This document shows positions 43,394-52,572 of a DNA stretch of 64,000 nt, in pieces. The stretch lies in the NCBI RefSeq assembly GCF_020216025.1, contig NZ_JAIWNC010000018.1:124001-188000 (forward strand). The letters are read 5' to 3'. The notes beneath the pieces are model-generated. The model had not been told where the DNA came from. It was given only the letters and a program-made list of their open reading frames with translations, and did not search any database. Source of the DNA: Jidongwangia harbinensis (GTDB lineage: Bacteria > Actinomycetota > Actinomycetes > Mycobacteriales > Micromonosporaceae). Position 1 is the first letter of the stretch. Each line of letters starts with the position of its first letter. Made by a program: the position numbers and the translations under genes.

Positions 43394-43738
43394 TCAGTCG
43401 AAGAAGCCGCGGTTGCCGGCGGGCCGGCCGGTGGTCCGCTGGTTCGGCCGGCGCGCGCCGGCCGGGCGGGCCGGTGCGCGGTGGTTGTCGTCCACCCCCG
43501 GCATCGCCCGGATGCTGTTCAGGTCGTGCCGCAGGGTCCACGCCTCCCGCCACGGCCGTCGGGACGCCACGTCGGCCTGTTCCGCGACGCGCCGCGGGGC
43601 ACAGGGCCACTGCCATCCACACCAGACGCAGACGTCCTCCGCGTCGGGCTCGGCGTGACGCGACAGCATCTGCTGAGCGTCCCGCCAGAGCAGGCGGTCC
43701 ACGATGTCGGCCGGTTCAGTCTGGTCGACGATGACCAT
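43394..43738 (-). CDS. Small cysteine-motif protein, hypothetical
   Basis: The protein has 114 residues. The centre has EDVCVWCGWQWPCAPRRVAEQADVAS, three cysteines (CxxC...C) that could bind zinc, followed by a helix WREAWTLRHDLNSIRAMPG and a basic, proline-rich tail. Proteins of this layout are seen in Micromonosporaceae without assigned function; the identification is from memory and not certain. GGAGGGG precedes ATG 43738. Confidence 0.65.
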   Translation of the reverse strand: MVIVDQTEPADIVDRLLWRDAQQMLSRHAEPDAEDVCVWCGWQWPCAPRRVAEQADVASRRPWREAWTLRHDLNSIRAMPGVDDNHRAPARPAGARRPNQRTTGRPAGNRGFFD

Positions 43739-43919
43739 TCCTTACCCCTCCGTCCGTGAGGTGCGACGACCTCCGTCATGACACATACAACCCCGGTCCG
43801 CCGGCATCGGGTCGGACTTTCTGTCCGATTCGTAACTTCCGGGGCGTCGGCCGGGCGCTGTTCGCCGAGGGCGGACGCGGCACGGGCATGCCGGGCCCGC
43901 GGCGGGCGTTTCGACCTGC

Positions 43920-44864
43920 ATGGATACCGAACACACGGGCCTCGAGACGCAGGCGCTGGATGCCTACAGCCGTGTCGTCACCGGGGTCGCCGCCACGCTC
44001 CTGCCCTCCGTCGCCGCTCTCTCCGTCCGGTCGCCACGCGGCGCCGGTGCCGGTTCGGCGGTCACCTTCACCGCCGACGGATTCCTGCTCACCAACGCGC
44101 ATGTGGTCGCCGACGCGAGCGGCGGCACGGCCGCGTTCGCCGACGGCACCGAGTCGACGTTCGACGTGGTCGGCGCGGACGCGCTCTCCGACCTGGCCGT
44201 GGTCCGCGTGCACCAGTCGGGTGCGCCGGCCGCCCCCTTGGGCGACGCGGACGGGCTGCGGATCGGCCAGCTCGTGGTCGCGGTCGGCAACCCGATGGGC
44301 CTGGCCGGCTCGGTCACCGCGGGCGTCGTCTCCGGCCTGGGCCGGTCGCTGCCGGCCCGCGACGGTCGCCGGGTACGGATCATCGACAGCGTCATCCAGA
44401 CCGACGCCGCGCTGAACCCGGGCAATTCCGGGGGCGCGCTGGCCGACTCGACCGGCACCGTGGTCGGCATCAACACCGCGGTCGCCGGGTACGGGCTGGG
44501 CCTCGCCGTCCCGGTCAACTCGACCACCCGGCACATCATCAGCGAACTGCTCGCGGGCGGCCGGGTGCGCCGGGCCTGGCTGGGCGTCGCCGGGGTGCCC
44601 GTACCGTTGCCGCCTCCGCTGGCCGAACGCCTCGGCCAGAAGCTGGGGCTGCGCGTGGTGGAGGTGGTGCCGGGCAGCCCCGCCGGTACCGCCGGGATCT
44701 ACCTGGGCGACGTCCTGCTGAGCGCCGGCGGCCAGCCGGTCCAGACCGTGCAGGCGTTGCAGCGGCTGATGCTGGGCCCGGCCATCGGCAATCCGCTGCC
44801 GCTGACCGTGCTGCGCCGCAACGCCTTCGTCGACGTGGTCACGGTGCCCGCCGAGCTGTCCTAG
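43920..44864 (+). CDS. S1C (HtrA/DegP-like) serine protease with PDZ domain, apparently without signal peptide
   Basis: The protein has 314 residues. The chymotrypsin-fold protease has His in LLTNAHVVAD, Asp in ALSDLAVVRV and Ser in LNPGNSGGALAD. The PDZ domain (LRVVEVVPGSPAGTAGIYLGDVLLSAGGQPV) is at the C-terminus. The N-terminus (MDTEHTGLETQALDAYSRVVTG) shows neither signal peptide nor membrane span, unlike most HtrA proteins, so a cytosolic location is implied. No ribosome site is obvious before ATG 43920. It converges with cbs 13 bp away. Confidence 0.92.
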   Translation: MDTEHTGLETQALDAYSRVVTGVAATLLPSVAALSVRSPRGAGAGSAVTFTADGFLLTNAHVVADASGGTAAFADGTESTFDVVGADALSDLAVVRVHQSGAPAAPLGDADGLRIGQLVVAVGNPMGLAGSVTAGVVSGLGRSLPARDGRRVRIIDSVIQTDAALNPGNSGGALADSTGTVVGINTAVAGYGLGLAVPVNSTTRHIISELLAGGRVRRAWLGVAGVPVPLPPPLAERLGQKLGLRVVEVVPGSPAGTAGIYLGDVLLSAGGQPVQTVQALQRLMLGPAIGNPLPLTVLRRNAFVDVVTVPAELS

Positions 44865-44877
44865 CCGGCTTGTCGGG

Positions 44878-46236
<1,359 letters not shown>

Positions 46237-46239
46237 GCC

Positions 46240-46584
46240 TCAGACTACGACGACCCGCGCCTGCTCCTTCTCCCACTCCAGGAAGCGTTCCGTCTCGCTG
46301 AGCACGGCACCCGCCAGCCAGGTGACCATGATGGCGTCGTCGGCCAGCCCGAACACCAGCAGCAGGGCCTCCGGCACGGCGTCGATCGGCGACACCACGT
46401 ACGCCGTGGCGGCCGTCAGGAGCAGCAGTCGCATGCCGCCGTCGTACTCTCCGCGGGTCGTCGCCTTGATCATCCGCGGCAGCGCCGCGAGGCGCTTGCC
46501 GATCGACGGACCCCCGCGCGCCCCGGACATCAGCGCCCGGGCGAGCGCGGAGAATGCCGCGGTCCGCTTCAGCGTCCTGGCCAT
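46240..46584 (-). CDS. YkvA family (DUF1232) membrane-associated protein
   Basis: The protein has 114 residues with a basic N-terminus, then the DUF1232 core LLLLTAATAYVVSPIDAVPEALLLVFGLADDAIMVTWLAGAVLSETERFLEWE containing the SPIDxxPE motif. The family is widespread and of unknown function, probably a membrane hairpin. It sits three bases upstream of cbs and is likely co-transcribed with it. Confidence 0.9.
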   Translation of the reverse strand: MARTLKRTAAFSALARALMSGARGGPSIGKRLAALPRMIKATTRGEYDGGMRLLLLTAATAYVVSPIDAVPEALLLVFGLADDAIMVTWLAGAVLSETERFLEWEKEQARVVVV

Positions 46585-46829
46585 GTCGGCCCCCTCTCCA
46601 CGTACCTACCAGGATGACGGCAACGCGCCACAACCGCTCGCCGACACCCGCGGCCCAGCCGACGCCGCGGCGTCCGGGCACGGAAACGTGAGTGAACTTA
46701 TGTCCGGTAGGCGCGCGCCAGCGGTCGGTTGTCGTACCCGCGAGTTAGCCTCGAGTCCCCAACGTCGCCGGGATGGTTCGATCGAGGGGGGTCGGACGGG
46801 GGTCCCGCCGAGCACCGCGGAGGGAGATC

Positions 46830-48131
46830 GTGCAGCAGCTAGCGAGAGTGACGCGGGGTCTTGAGTGGCCCCGGCCGGGCTCCGGCGCCCTGGGCCTCGG
46901 CCCGGCGCTCAGCCCGAGCCGGGCGCTGGGCCGCAACCGGACACCGGGCGCGAACCGGATCCCGGGCGCGAGCCGGATGCTGGGCGCGAGCAAGGCCGGA
47001 CCGGGGTGGGAGCGGATGCTCGGGGTGGACTGGGGTCGCCTCGTCGCCGGGACCGACTGGCAGCGGATCCGCACCGCGAGCCGGATCGTCGGCGGGATCA
47101 CCGGCGGCGCCGCGGCCGTGGCCGGGCTGTCGCTCGCCCTGCTGATGCGGCAGGCCGCCGACGCCCGCCGGGTCATCCCGATGGCCGAGGCGCCGCCGCC
47201 ACGCGCCGACGGGGTGTATGGCGGCAAGTTCCCCGGCAAGCCGCTCAGCCTGGTCATTCTCGGCGATTCGTCGGCCGCCGGGTACGGCGTGCACCGGGCC
47301 CGCGAGACACCCGGCGCCCTGCTCGCCACCGGGGTTTCCCGCCGCCTGCGCCGCCCGGTCCGGCTGCACCGCCTGGCCGTGGTGGGCTCGGTCTCGGCCG
47401 GCCTGCCGTACCAGGTGGACGCGGCCCTGGAGTACGCCCCCGACGTGGCCGTGATCATGGTCGGCGGCAACGACGTCACGCACGCCTCGGCCCGCGCGTC
47501 CGCCGTGCGGCACCTGGCCGACGCGGTCCGCCGCCTGCGGGCGGCCGGCTGCCGGGTGGTCGTCGGCACCTGCCCGGATCTCGGTGCCATCCAGCCGATC
47601 AAGCCGCCGCTGCGCTGGCTGGCCCGCACCTGGAGCCGGCAGCTCGCGGCCGCCCAGACCGTGGCCGTGGTGGAGGCCGGCGGGCGCTCGGTGTCGATGG
47701 GCGACCTGCTCGGCCCGGCCTTCGAGGCCGACCCGGTGCGGATGTTCAGCTCCGACCGGTTCCATCCGTCCGCCGAGGGGTACGCCCGGGCCGCCGCGGT
47801 CCTGATGCCGACGCTGATGGCGGTGCTCGGCGACGACGACCGCACCCCGGCCGCTCCCGCCGAGGCCCTGCGCACCCTGCCGCAGGCCGCGCACGAGGCG
47901 GTCCGCGCGGCCGGCACCGAGGTCAGCCCCACCCGGGTCGACGGCCGCGAGCGCGGTCCGGGCGGGCACTGGGCGCAGTTGCGGCGGCACCCGTGGTTCG
48001 GCGAACAGCGGCTGTGGTTCGGACACCGTCCGTCGGGGAATCCGAAAGGGTCCACGGACACCGTTCCCAGCGGCCGGTCGGCACCCAGCCCCGTAGGCTG
48101 GACGCCAGAGGATCACGGAACCGCCACGTAG
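46830..48131 (+). CDS. SGNH/GDSL hydrolase with N-terminal membrane anchor
   Basis: The protein has 433 residues. An N-terminal low-complexity segment with six-residue repeats (ANRIPG, ASRMLG and similar, about residues 20-50) precedes one hydrophobic span (IVGGITGGAAAVAGLSLALLM). The hydrolase domain has block I VILGDSSAAGYG, block III VGGNDVT, and block V DRFHPSAEGYARAA with the catalytic Asp/His. Substrates are likely acyl or acetyl esters. GTG 46830 with GGAGGGAG upstream decides the start. A paralog follows 16 bp downstream. An SGNH esterase at the same place in mycobacteria is Rv1075c. Confidence 0.92.
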   Translation: MQQLARVTRGLEWPRPGSGALGLGPALSPSRALGRNRTPGANRIPGASRMLGASKAGPGWERMLGVDWGRLVAGTDWQRIRTASRIVGGITGGAAAVAGLSLALLMRQAADARRVIPMAEAPPPRADGVYGGKFPGKPLSLVILGDSSAAGYGVHRARETPGALLATGVSRRLRRPVRLHRLAVVGSVSAGLPYQVDAALEYAPDVAVIMVGGNDVTHASARASAVRHLADAVRRLRAAGCRVVVGTCPDLGAIQPIKPPLRWLARTWSRQLAAAQTVAVVEAGGRSVSMGDLLGPAFEADPVRMFSSDRFHPSAEGYARAAAVLMPTLMAVLGDDDRTPAAPAEALRTLPQAAHEAVRAAGTEVSPTRVDGRERGPGGHWAQLRRHPWFGEQRLWFGHRPSGNPKGSTDTVPSGRSAPSPVGWTPEDHGTAT

Positions 48132-48147
48132 TCGAGCAGGAGGCGAG

Positions 48148-48939
48148 ATGAGCGGCCTCGCAGGTCGGATCGGTAAGGCCACGGCGACGACATTGCTCAC
48201 CGGTGCCGTCGGCAGCGTGGCGCTGCTGGCCGGTGAGGCGATCGCCGCCAAGGCCCGCCGGTATGCCAAGCCGACCATGGGACTGGCGCTGCGCACGTCG
48301 ATGGGACCGTCCAGTGCTCCCACGCTGCGCCTGGTGCTGCTCGGCGACTCGGCCGCGATCGGGGTGGGCGTCGAGTGGCTCGCCGAGACCGTCGGCGGCC
48401 AGCTCGCCCGCATGCTGGCCGAGGGCACCCCGGACACCGGCGAACGCCACGTGCTCCTCTCCAGCGTCGGGGTGTCCGGCTCCCGCTCCAGTGACCTGGC
48501 CACCCAGGTGGCCCGCGCCCTGCTCGGCGACCGGCCGGACGTGGCGGTGATCCTGATCGGCGCGAACGACGCCACCGGGCTGCGGTCCCCCGAGGAGTCC
48601 GCCGAACACCTGGGCGCGGCGGTCCGCCGGCTGCGCGAGGCGGGCGTCGAAGTGGTCGTCGGCACCTGCCCCGACCTGGGCGCGGTGCGTTCGATCGCGC
48701 CGCCGCTGCGCCAGGTCGTCGGGCTCTACGGCCGGCGCGTAGCCAAGGCACAGGCCCGCGCGGTCACCGAGGCCGGCGGCGTCGTGGTCGACCTCGCCGA
48801 GGAGACCGGCGCGGTGTTCCGCGCGGACGCCGGAACGCTCTGCTACGACGGCTTCCACCCGTCCGCGGACGGCTACCGGGTGTGGGCGCACGCGCTGTAC
48901 CCCGCGGTCGAGGAGGCCGCCATGGCCGCCGCCGTCTGA
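48148..48939 (+). CDS. SGNH/GDSL hydrolase (paralog of the preceding gene)
   Basis: The protein has 263 residues. An N-terminal hydrophobic segment (TTLLTGAVGSVALLAGEAIAA) may be a signal anchor. Catalytic blocks are LVLLGDSAAIGVG, ILIGANDATG and CYDGFHPSADGYRVWA. Shared phrases with the upstream gene (VVGTCPDLGA, FHPSA-GY) show tandem duplication. GGAGGCGAG lies just before ATG 48148. The two probably form an operon acting on the same class of cell-envelope esters; this is inference. Confidence 0.92.
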   Translation: MSGLAGRIGKATATTLLTGAVGSVALLAGEAIAAKARRYAKPTMGLALRTSMGPSSAPTLRLVLLGDSAAIGVGVEWLAETVGGQLARMLAEGTPDTGERHVLLSSVGVSGSRSSDLATQVARALLGDRPDVAVILIGANDATGLRSPEESAEHLGAAVRRLREAGVEVVVGTCPDLGAVRSIAPPLRQVVGLYGRRVAKAQARAVTEAGGVVVDLAEETGAVFRADAGTLCYDGFHPSADGYRVWAHALYPAVEEAAMAAAV

Positions 48940-49068
48940 CCCACCCGCACCAGCCCGGTCCGCTTACCGGCCGGTCACCTCGCCGGCCAGGCGCCTCACC
49001 GGCCGGTTGCCGCGAGTGTGACGAACCGGCACTTCCGTCCCATGTTACCGGCGAGTTAACGTGGGCAG

Positions 49069-50313
49069 ATGCCGGAAGCTGTCATCGTCGCCACCGCCCG
49101 CTCCCCCATCGGACGCGCCGCCAAGGGCTCGCTGCGGGACCTGCGCCCGGACGACCTCGCCGCCACGATCGTCGACGCCGCGCTGAACAAGGTGCCGCAG
49201 TTGGACCGTACCCTCATCGAGGATCTTTATCTGGGTTGCGGTCTGCCCGGCGGCGAGCAGGGCTTCAACATGGGCCGCGTGGTCGCGACGCTGCTCGGCC
49301 TGGACGGGCTGCCCGGTGCCACCGTCACCCGGTACTGCTCCAGTTCCCTGCAGACCACCCGGATGGCGTTCCACGCGATCAAGGCCGGCGAGGGCGACAT
49401 CTTCGTGTCGGCCGGCGTGGAGACCGTGTCCCGCTACGCCCGGGGCAGCTCCGACGGCCTGCCCCCGGAGGCGCAGGAGATGGTCGGCGGCGGTTGGCAC
49501 AACCCGGCGTTCGCGGCGGCGGCGGCCCGCACCACGGAGGCCGCGCAGGGCGGCCGAACCTGGCACGACCCGCGCGCGGACGGCAGCCTGCCGGACATCT
49601 ACATCACGATGGGCCAGACCGCGGAGAACCTCGCCCAGATCAAGGGCGTGAGCCGGGAAGACATGGACGAGTTCGGGGTACGCAGCCAGAACCTCGCCGA
49701 GAAGGCCATCGCGGACGGGTTCTGGGATCGCGAGATCACCCCGGTGACCACCCCGGACGGCACGGTCGTCTCGGTCGACGACGGCCCCCGCGCCGGCGTG
49801 ACCATGGAGGCCGTCGCCCAGCTCAAGCCGGTGTTCCGCCCCGACGGCCGGGTCACCGCCGGCAACTGCTGCCCGCTCAACGACGGCGCCGCGGCCGTGG
49901 TCGTCATGAGCGACACGAAGGCCCGCGAGCTGGGCATCACGCCGCTGGCCCGGATCGTCTCGACCGGCGTCACCGCGCTCAGCCCCGAGATCATGGGACT
50001 GGGCCCGGTGGAGGCGTCGAAGCAGGCGTTGAAGCGCGCCGGGATGACCATCGACGACGTCGACCTGGTCGAGATCAACGAGGCGTTCGCGGCGCAGGTC
50101 ATCCCGTCGTACCGGGACCTGGGCATCCCCATCGAGAAGCTGAACGTGAACGGCGGCGCGATCGCGGTCGGCCACCCGTTCGGCATGACCGGGGCGCGCA
50201 TCACCGGCACGCTGATCAACTCACTCGACTGGCACGACAAGAGCATCGGCCTGGAAACGATGTGCGTCGGCGGCGGCCAGGGCATGGCGATGGTGCTGGA
50301 ACGGCTCAGCTGA
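49069..50313 (+). CDS. Thiolase (acetyl-CoA acyltransferase)
   Basis: The protein has 414 residues, in the degradative or biosynthetic thiolase family. The nucleophile cysteine is residue 90 in VTRYCSSSLQTTRMA, the histidine is in AVGHPFGMTGAR, and the second cysteine is C399 in ETMCVGGGQGMAMV. The mycobacterial counterpart in this neighbourhood is fadA3 (Rv1074c), pointing to fatty-acid beta-oxidation. TAACGT (49057-49062) lies six bases before ATG 49069, so the mRNA may be leaderless. A repeat region follows the stop. Confidence 0.95.
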   Translation: MPEAVIVATARSPIGRAAKGSLRDLRPDDLAATIVDAALNKVPQLDRTLIEDLYLGCGLPGGEQGFNMGRVVATLLGLDGLPGATVTRYCSSSLQTTRMAFHAIKAGEGDIFVSAGVETVSRYARGSSDGLPPEAQEMVGGGWHNPAFAAAAARTTEAAQGGRTWHDPRADGSLPDIYITMGQTAENLAQIKGVSREDMDEFGVRSQNLAEKAIADGFWDREITPVTTPDGTVVSVDDGPRAGVTMEAVAQLKPVFRPDGRVTAGNCCPLNDGAAAVVVMSDTKARELGITPLARIVSTGVTALSPEIMGLGPVEASKQALKRAGMTIDDVDLVEINEAFAAQVIPSYRDLGIPIEKLNVNGGAIAVGHPFGMTGARITGTLINSLDWHDKSIGLETMCVGGGQGMAMVLERLS

Positions 50314-50396
50314 CCCTCCGGGCGCCGCGCTCCGGCTCGGCGTGAACGTCCACCCGACTCCGCCGCCGAGATCGTGAGCATTTAGGCGGCGTGCCC

Positions 50397-50522
50397 GCTG
50401 GCGGGACACCGCTGGCGGGACACCGCCGCCGGAGCACCGCTGGCGGGACACCGCTGGCGGGACACCGCTGGCGGGACACCGCCGCCGGGGCCGGGCCACC
50501 GCTGGCGGGACACACCGCTGCC
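50397..50522. repeat. 14-bp tandem repeat array
   Basis: GCTGGCGGGACACC occurs five times perfectly (50397, 50411, 50439, 50453, 50467) plus once with two extra bases near 50501. The units are interspersed with the variants GCCGCCGGAGCACC and GCCGCCGGGGCC. All phases are open on one strand, so apparent reading frames are artefacts of composition. Confidence 0.9.
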
Positions 50523-50560
50523 GGGGCGGATGCCGCGGGGCGCGCGGCCCCACCGCACCG

Positions 50561-50950
50561 CAAACCCACACGCACCTGGGCAGGCCGCAACGCGTGTGGA
50601 CGCGCGGCCCTCACCGCACCCCAGCTCCACACACCGCCCGCGACCCCAGCACCCGTGCGACGAAACGGCGCGCTCCGCACCTCAAATCCACACGCACCTG
50701 GGCAGGCCGCAACGCGTGTGGACGCGCGGCCCTCACCGCCCTCACCGCACCCCAGCTCCACACACCGCCCGCGACCCCGGCACCCGTGCGACGAAACGGC
50801 GCGCTCCGCACCCCAAACCCACACGCACCCCGCCAGCCCACAACGCGTGCGACGAAACGGCGCGCTCCGCACCCCAAACCCACACGCACCCCGCCAGCCC
50901 ACAACGCGTGTGACACCACGGCGCGCTCCGCACCCCAGCTCCACACAACG
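50561..50950. repeat. Complex tandem repeat of 122/131/61-bp units
   Basis: The marker CGCACCTGGG or CGCACCCCGC recurs at 50571, 50693, 50824 and 50885. The first two units are 122 and 131 bp, the second longer by a duplicated nine-base CCTCACCGC; the last are 61 bp, sharing only the GACGAAACGGCGCGCTCCGC part. The nested structure indicates unequal exchange. No coding function, transposase or CRISPR-like spacer organisation is seen. Confidence 0.85.
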
Positions 50951-51000
50951 CTGGCCCCACCACCTCGGCACCCGTGTGCGGCCCGGCCGGGAGGACTGGA

Positions 51001-51318
51001 CTAGAGCGCCCGGTGGACCGCCTCGACGTCGGTGGTGGCGTGTTTGAGCACGTCGTCCGGTGCGTCGACGGCCACCAGATCGTCCCGCATCACCCGCAGC
51101 TGGTCGGCCAGCACCAACGCCCCGGCCCGGGGCACCGGACGGCGCGCCCGCCCCTCCACGTCAGCGGTCCGGTCGGCCAGGCGCTGCACCAGATCGTGCA
51201 CGAGCTCGGCACGCGACCGGTCGGCGGCGCCGGGGACGGCCGACCAGCGCGGCCCCTCCCAGTGACCGACCTGGTGGAGCAGACGGTCGACGGCGGCGGC
51301 GAAACTCTGGGCGGGCAC
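51001..51318 (-). CDS. Hypothetical helical protein
   Basis: The protein has 105 residues starting at GTG 51318 (VPAQSFAAAVDRLLHQVGHWEGPRW...). It is helical and charged, with SRAELVHDLVQRLADRTADVEGRARRPVPRAGALVLADQLRVMRDDLVA. There is no recognised domain. Codon usage is like the backbone. It lies downstream of the Bax-inhibitor-like gene on the same strand (122 bp gap). The frame is open far upstream, but only this part looks protein-like. Confidence 0.65.
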   Translation of the reverse strand: MPAQSFAAAVDRLLHQVGHWEGPRWSAVPGAADRSRAELVHDLVQRLADRTADVEGRARRPVPRAGALVLADQLRVMRDDLVAVDAPDDVLKHATTDVEAVHRAL

Positions 51319-51440
51319 GCCGCGACTGTATCGCCGCGCGGCCCGGCGGTGCCGCCCGGGAACGGGACAGCGCCCGGTCCGTGGGGAGACGGGCCGGGCG
51401 CTGTTGGCGGCTGGCGAGGGGTCGCCGGCCGTCGCTGGGA

Positions 51441-52268
51441 TCAGTCGTCGCCTTGGAAGTAGCTCAGCAGGCGCAGCACCTCGATGTACAGCCAGATGAG
51501 GCTGACCAGGATGCCGAACGCGGCGGTCCAGGAGTAACGCTGCGGCAGTCCCATCCGCACGCCCTCCTCCACCTCGTTGAAGCTGAGGATGAAGCTCAGC
51601 GACGCGACCACGATGCAGACGAGGCTGAAGCCGATGGCGAGCGGACCGCCGTCGCGCAGGCCGGTGTTGACGCCGAACAGGTACAGCACGAAGTTGACCA
51701 GCATGACCGCGAACAGGCCGGCCATGACGGCGATCATGCCCTTGACGAACTTCGGCGTCGCGCGGATCACCCGGGCCCGGTACAGCGCCGCCATCAGGAA
51801 GAAGACGCCGAAGGTGGCGACCACCGCCTGCAGGACGATGCCGTTGTAGGCCGACTCGAAGACCTTGCTGACCAGGCCGACGAACGCGCCTTCGACCACG
51901 GCGTACGTGATGACCAGCGCGGGGTTGGCCATGCGCGAGAACGAAATGATCAGGCCGAGTACCAGACCGACGACCGCGGCACCGATCCACGCCGCGCCGA
52001 GCAGCGCGTCGGGAACGAGAACCCAGGCGGCGACGGCCGACAGGCCGGTGATGCCGAGAAGCGTGACGGTTTTGACGACGACGTCGTCGATGGTCATGGG
52101 TTGCACGGCCGGCGGAGCGGCGGGGTAGTCCGTCGCCGTCGGGTACGGCTGCCCGTAACCCGGCTGACCGGCAGGCGGTCCGTACGGTCCGCCGGGGGCG
52201 GACCCGGCCGACCGCTCCCGCTCGGCCGCCTGGCCGAGGCGCGAGAGCACCGGGTTGGAAGTCTTCAC
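51441..52268 (-). CDS. Bax inhibitor-1 / YccA family membrane protein
   Basis: The protein has 275 residues. A Pro/Gly/Tyr-rich cytosolic N-terminus (GGPYGPPAGQPGYGQPYPTATDYPAAPP) is followed by seven hydrophobic spans and a C-terminal IWLYIEVLRLLSYFQGDD typical of the family (LDxxxIFxxLLxxLG-like end). The family includes calcium-leak channels; the bacterial role is uncertain. GTG 52268 is preceded by AAAGGGAGG at nine bases; the frame is open 21 codons further. Confidence 0.92.
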   Translation of the reverse strand: MKTSNPVLSRLGQAAERERSAGSAPGGPYGPPAGQPGYGQPYPTATDYPAAPPAVQPMTIDDVVVKTVTLLGITGLSAVAAWVLVPDALLGAAWIGAAVVGLVLGLIISFSRMANPALVITYAVVEGAFVGLVSKVFESAYNGIVLQAVVATFGVFFLMAALYRARVIRATPKFVKGMIAVMAGLFAVMLVNFVLYLFGVNTGLRDGGPLAIGFSLVCIVVASLSFILSFNEVEEGVRMGLPQRYSWTAAFGILVSLIWLYIEVLRLLSYFQGDD

Positions 52269-52374
52269 TGTGTCCAGCCTCCCTTTGAGGTTGCGGCACG
52301 TAGGCGTGCCTTTCCAGGGTAAGCGCTGCACCCGTGTCGTGTCGCCTGCAGTCGCTGTGAGCAGGCTGAGAGCG

Positions 52375-52458
52375 TGCCCGGGGCGGGTCTCGAACCCGCA
52401 CGCCTTTTCGGGGCAGCCGCTTTTAAGGCGGCCGTGTCTGCCGTTCCACCACCCGGGC
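52375..52458 (-). tRNA. bldA: tRNA-Leu (anticodon UAA), bldA-type
   Basis: An 84-nt class II tRNA on the minus strand. The acceptor stem GCCCGGG (52458-52452) pairs with CCCGGGC next to discriminator A (52375). The anticodon arm is GCCGC-CTTAAAA-GCGGC with anticodon TAA. A long variable arm (TGCCCCGAAAAGGCG) identifies leucine type, and the T arm is GCGGGTTCGAGACCCGC. CCA is not encoded. It reads UUA codons, which are rare in such genomes; in Streptomyces the equivalent is bldA, needed for development and antibiotic production. Confidence 0.95.
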
Positions 52459-52572
52459 CGGTCGGTGCCCTGTCACCGTAACCGCTGCCACCCGCCCGGC
52501 ATTGGGCCGGACGGGCAGAAAGCGCCGGAAGCACGGCATCAAGTGCCGGACCGGGCAGGCGGGCCCGCACGG

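Noticed and set aside
50561..50950. Possible CRISPR array
   Set aside because: Units are adjacent or nested tandem copies of 61-131 bp with no unique spacers and no cas genes in the window.
50391..51047. Overlapping plus-strand frames through the tandem repeats
   Set aside because: All three plus frames are open because the repeats lack stops; the translations are Arg/Pro/Thr/Ala repeats with no ribosome site.
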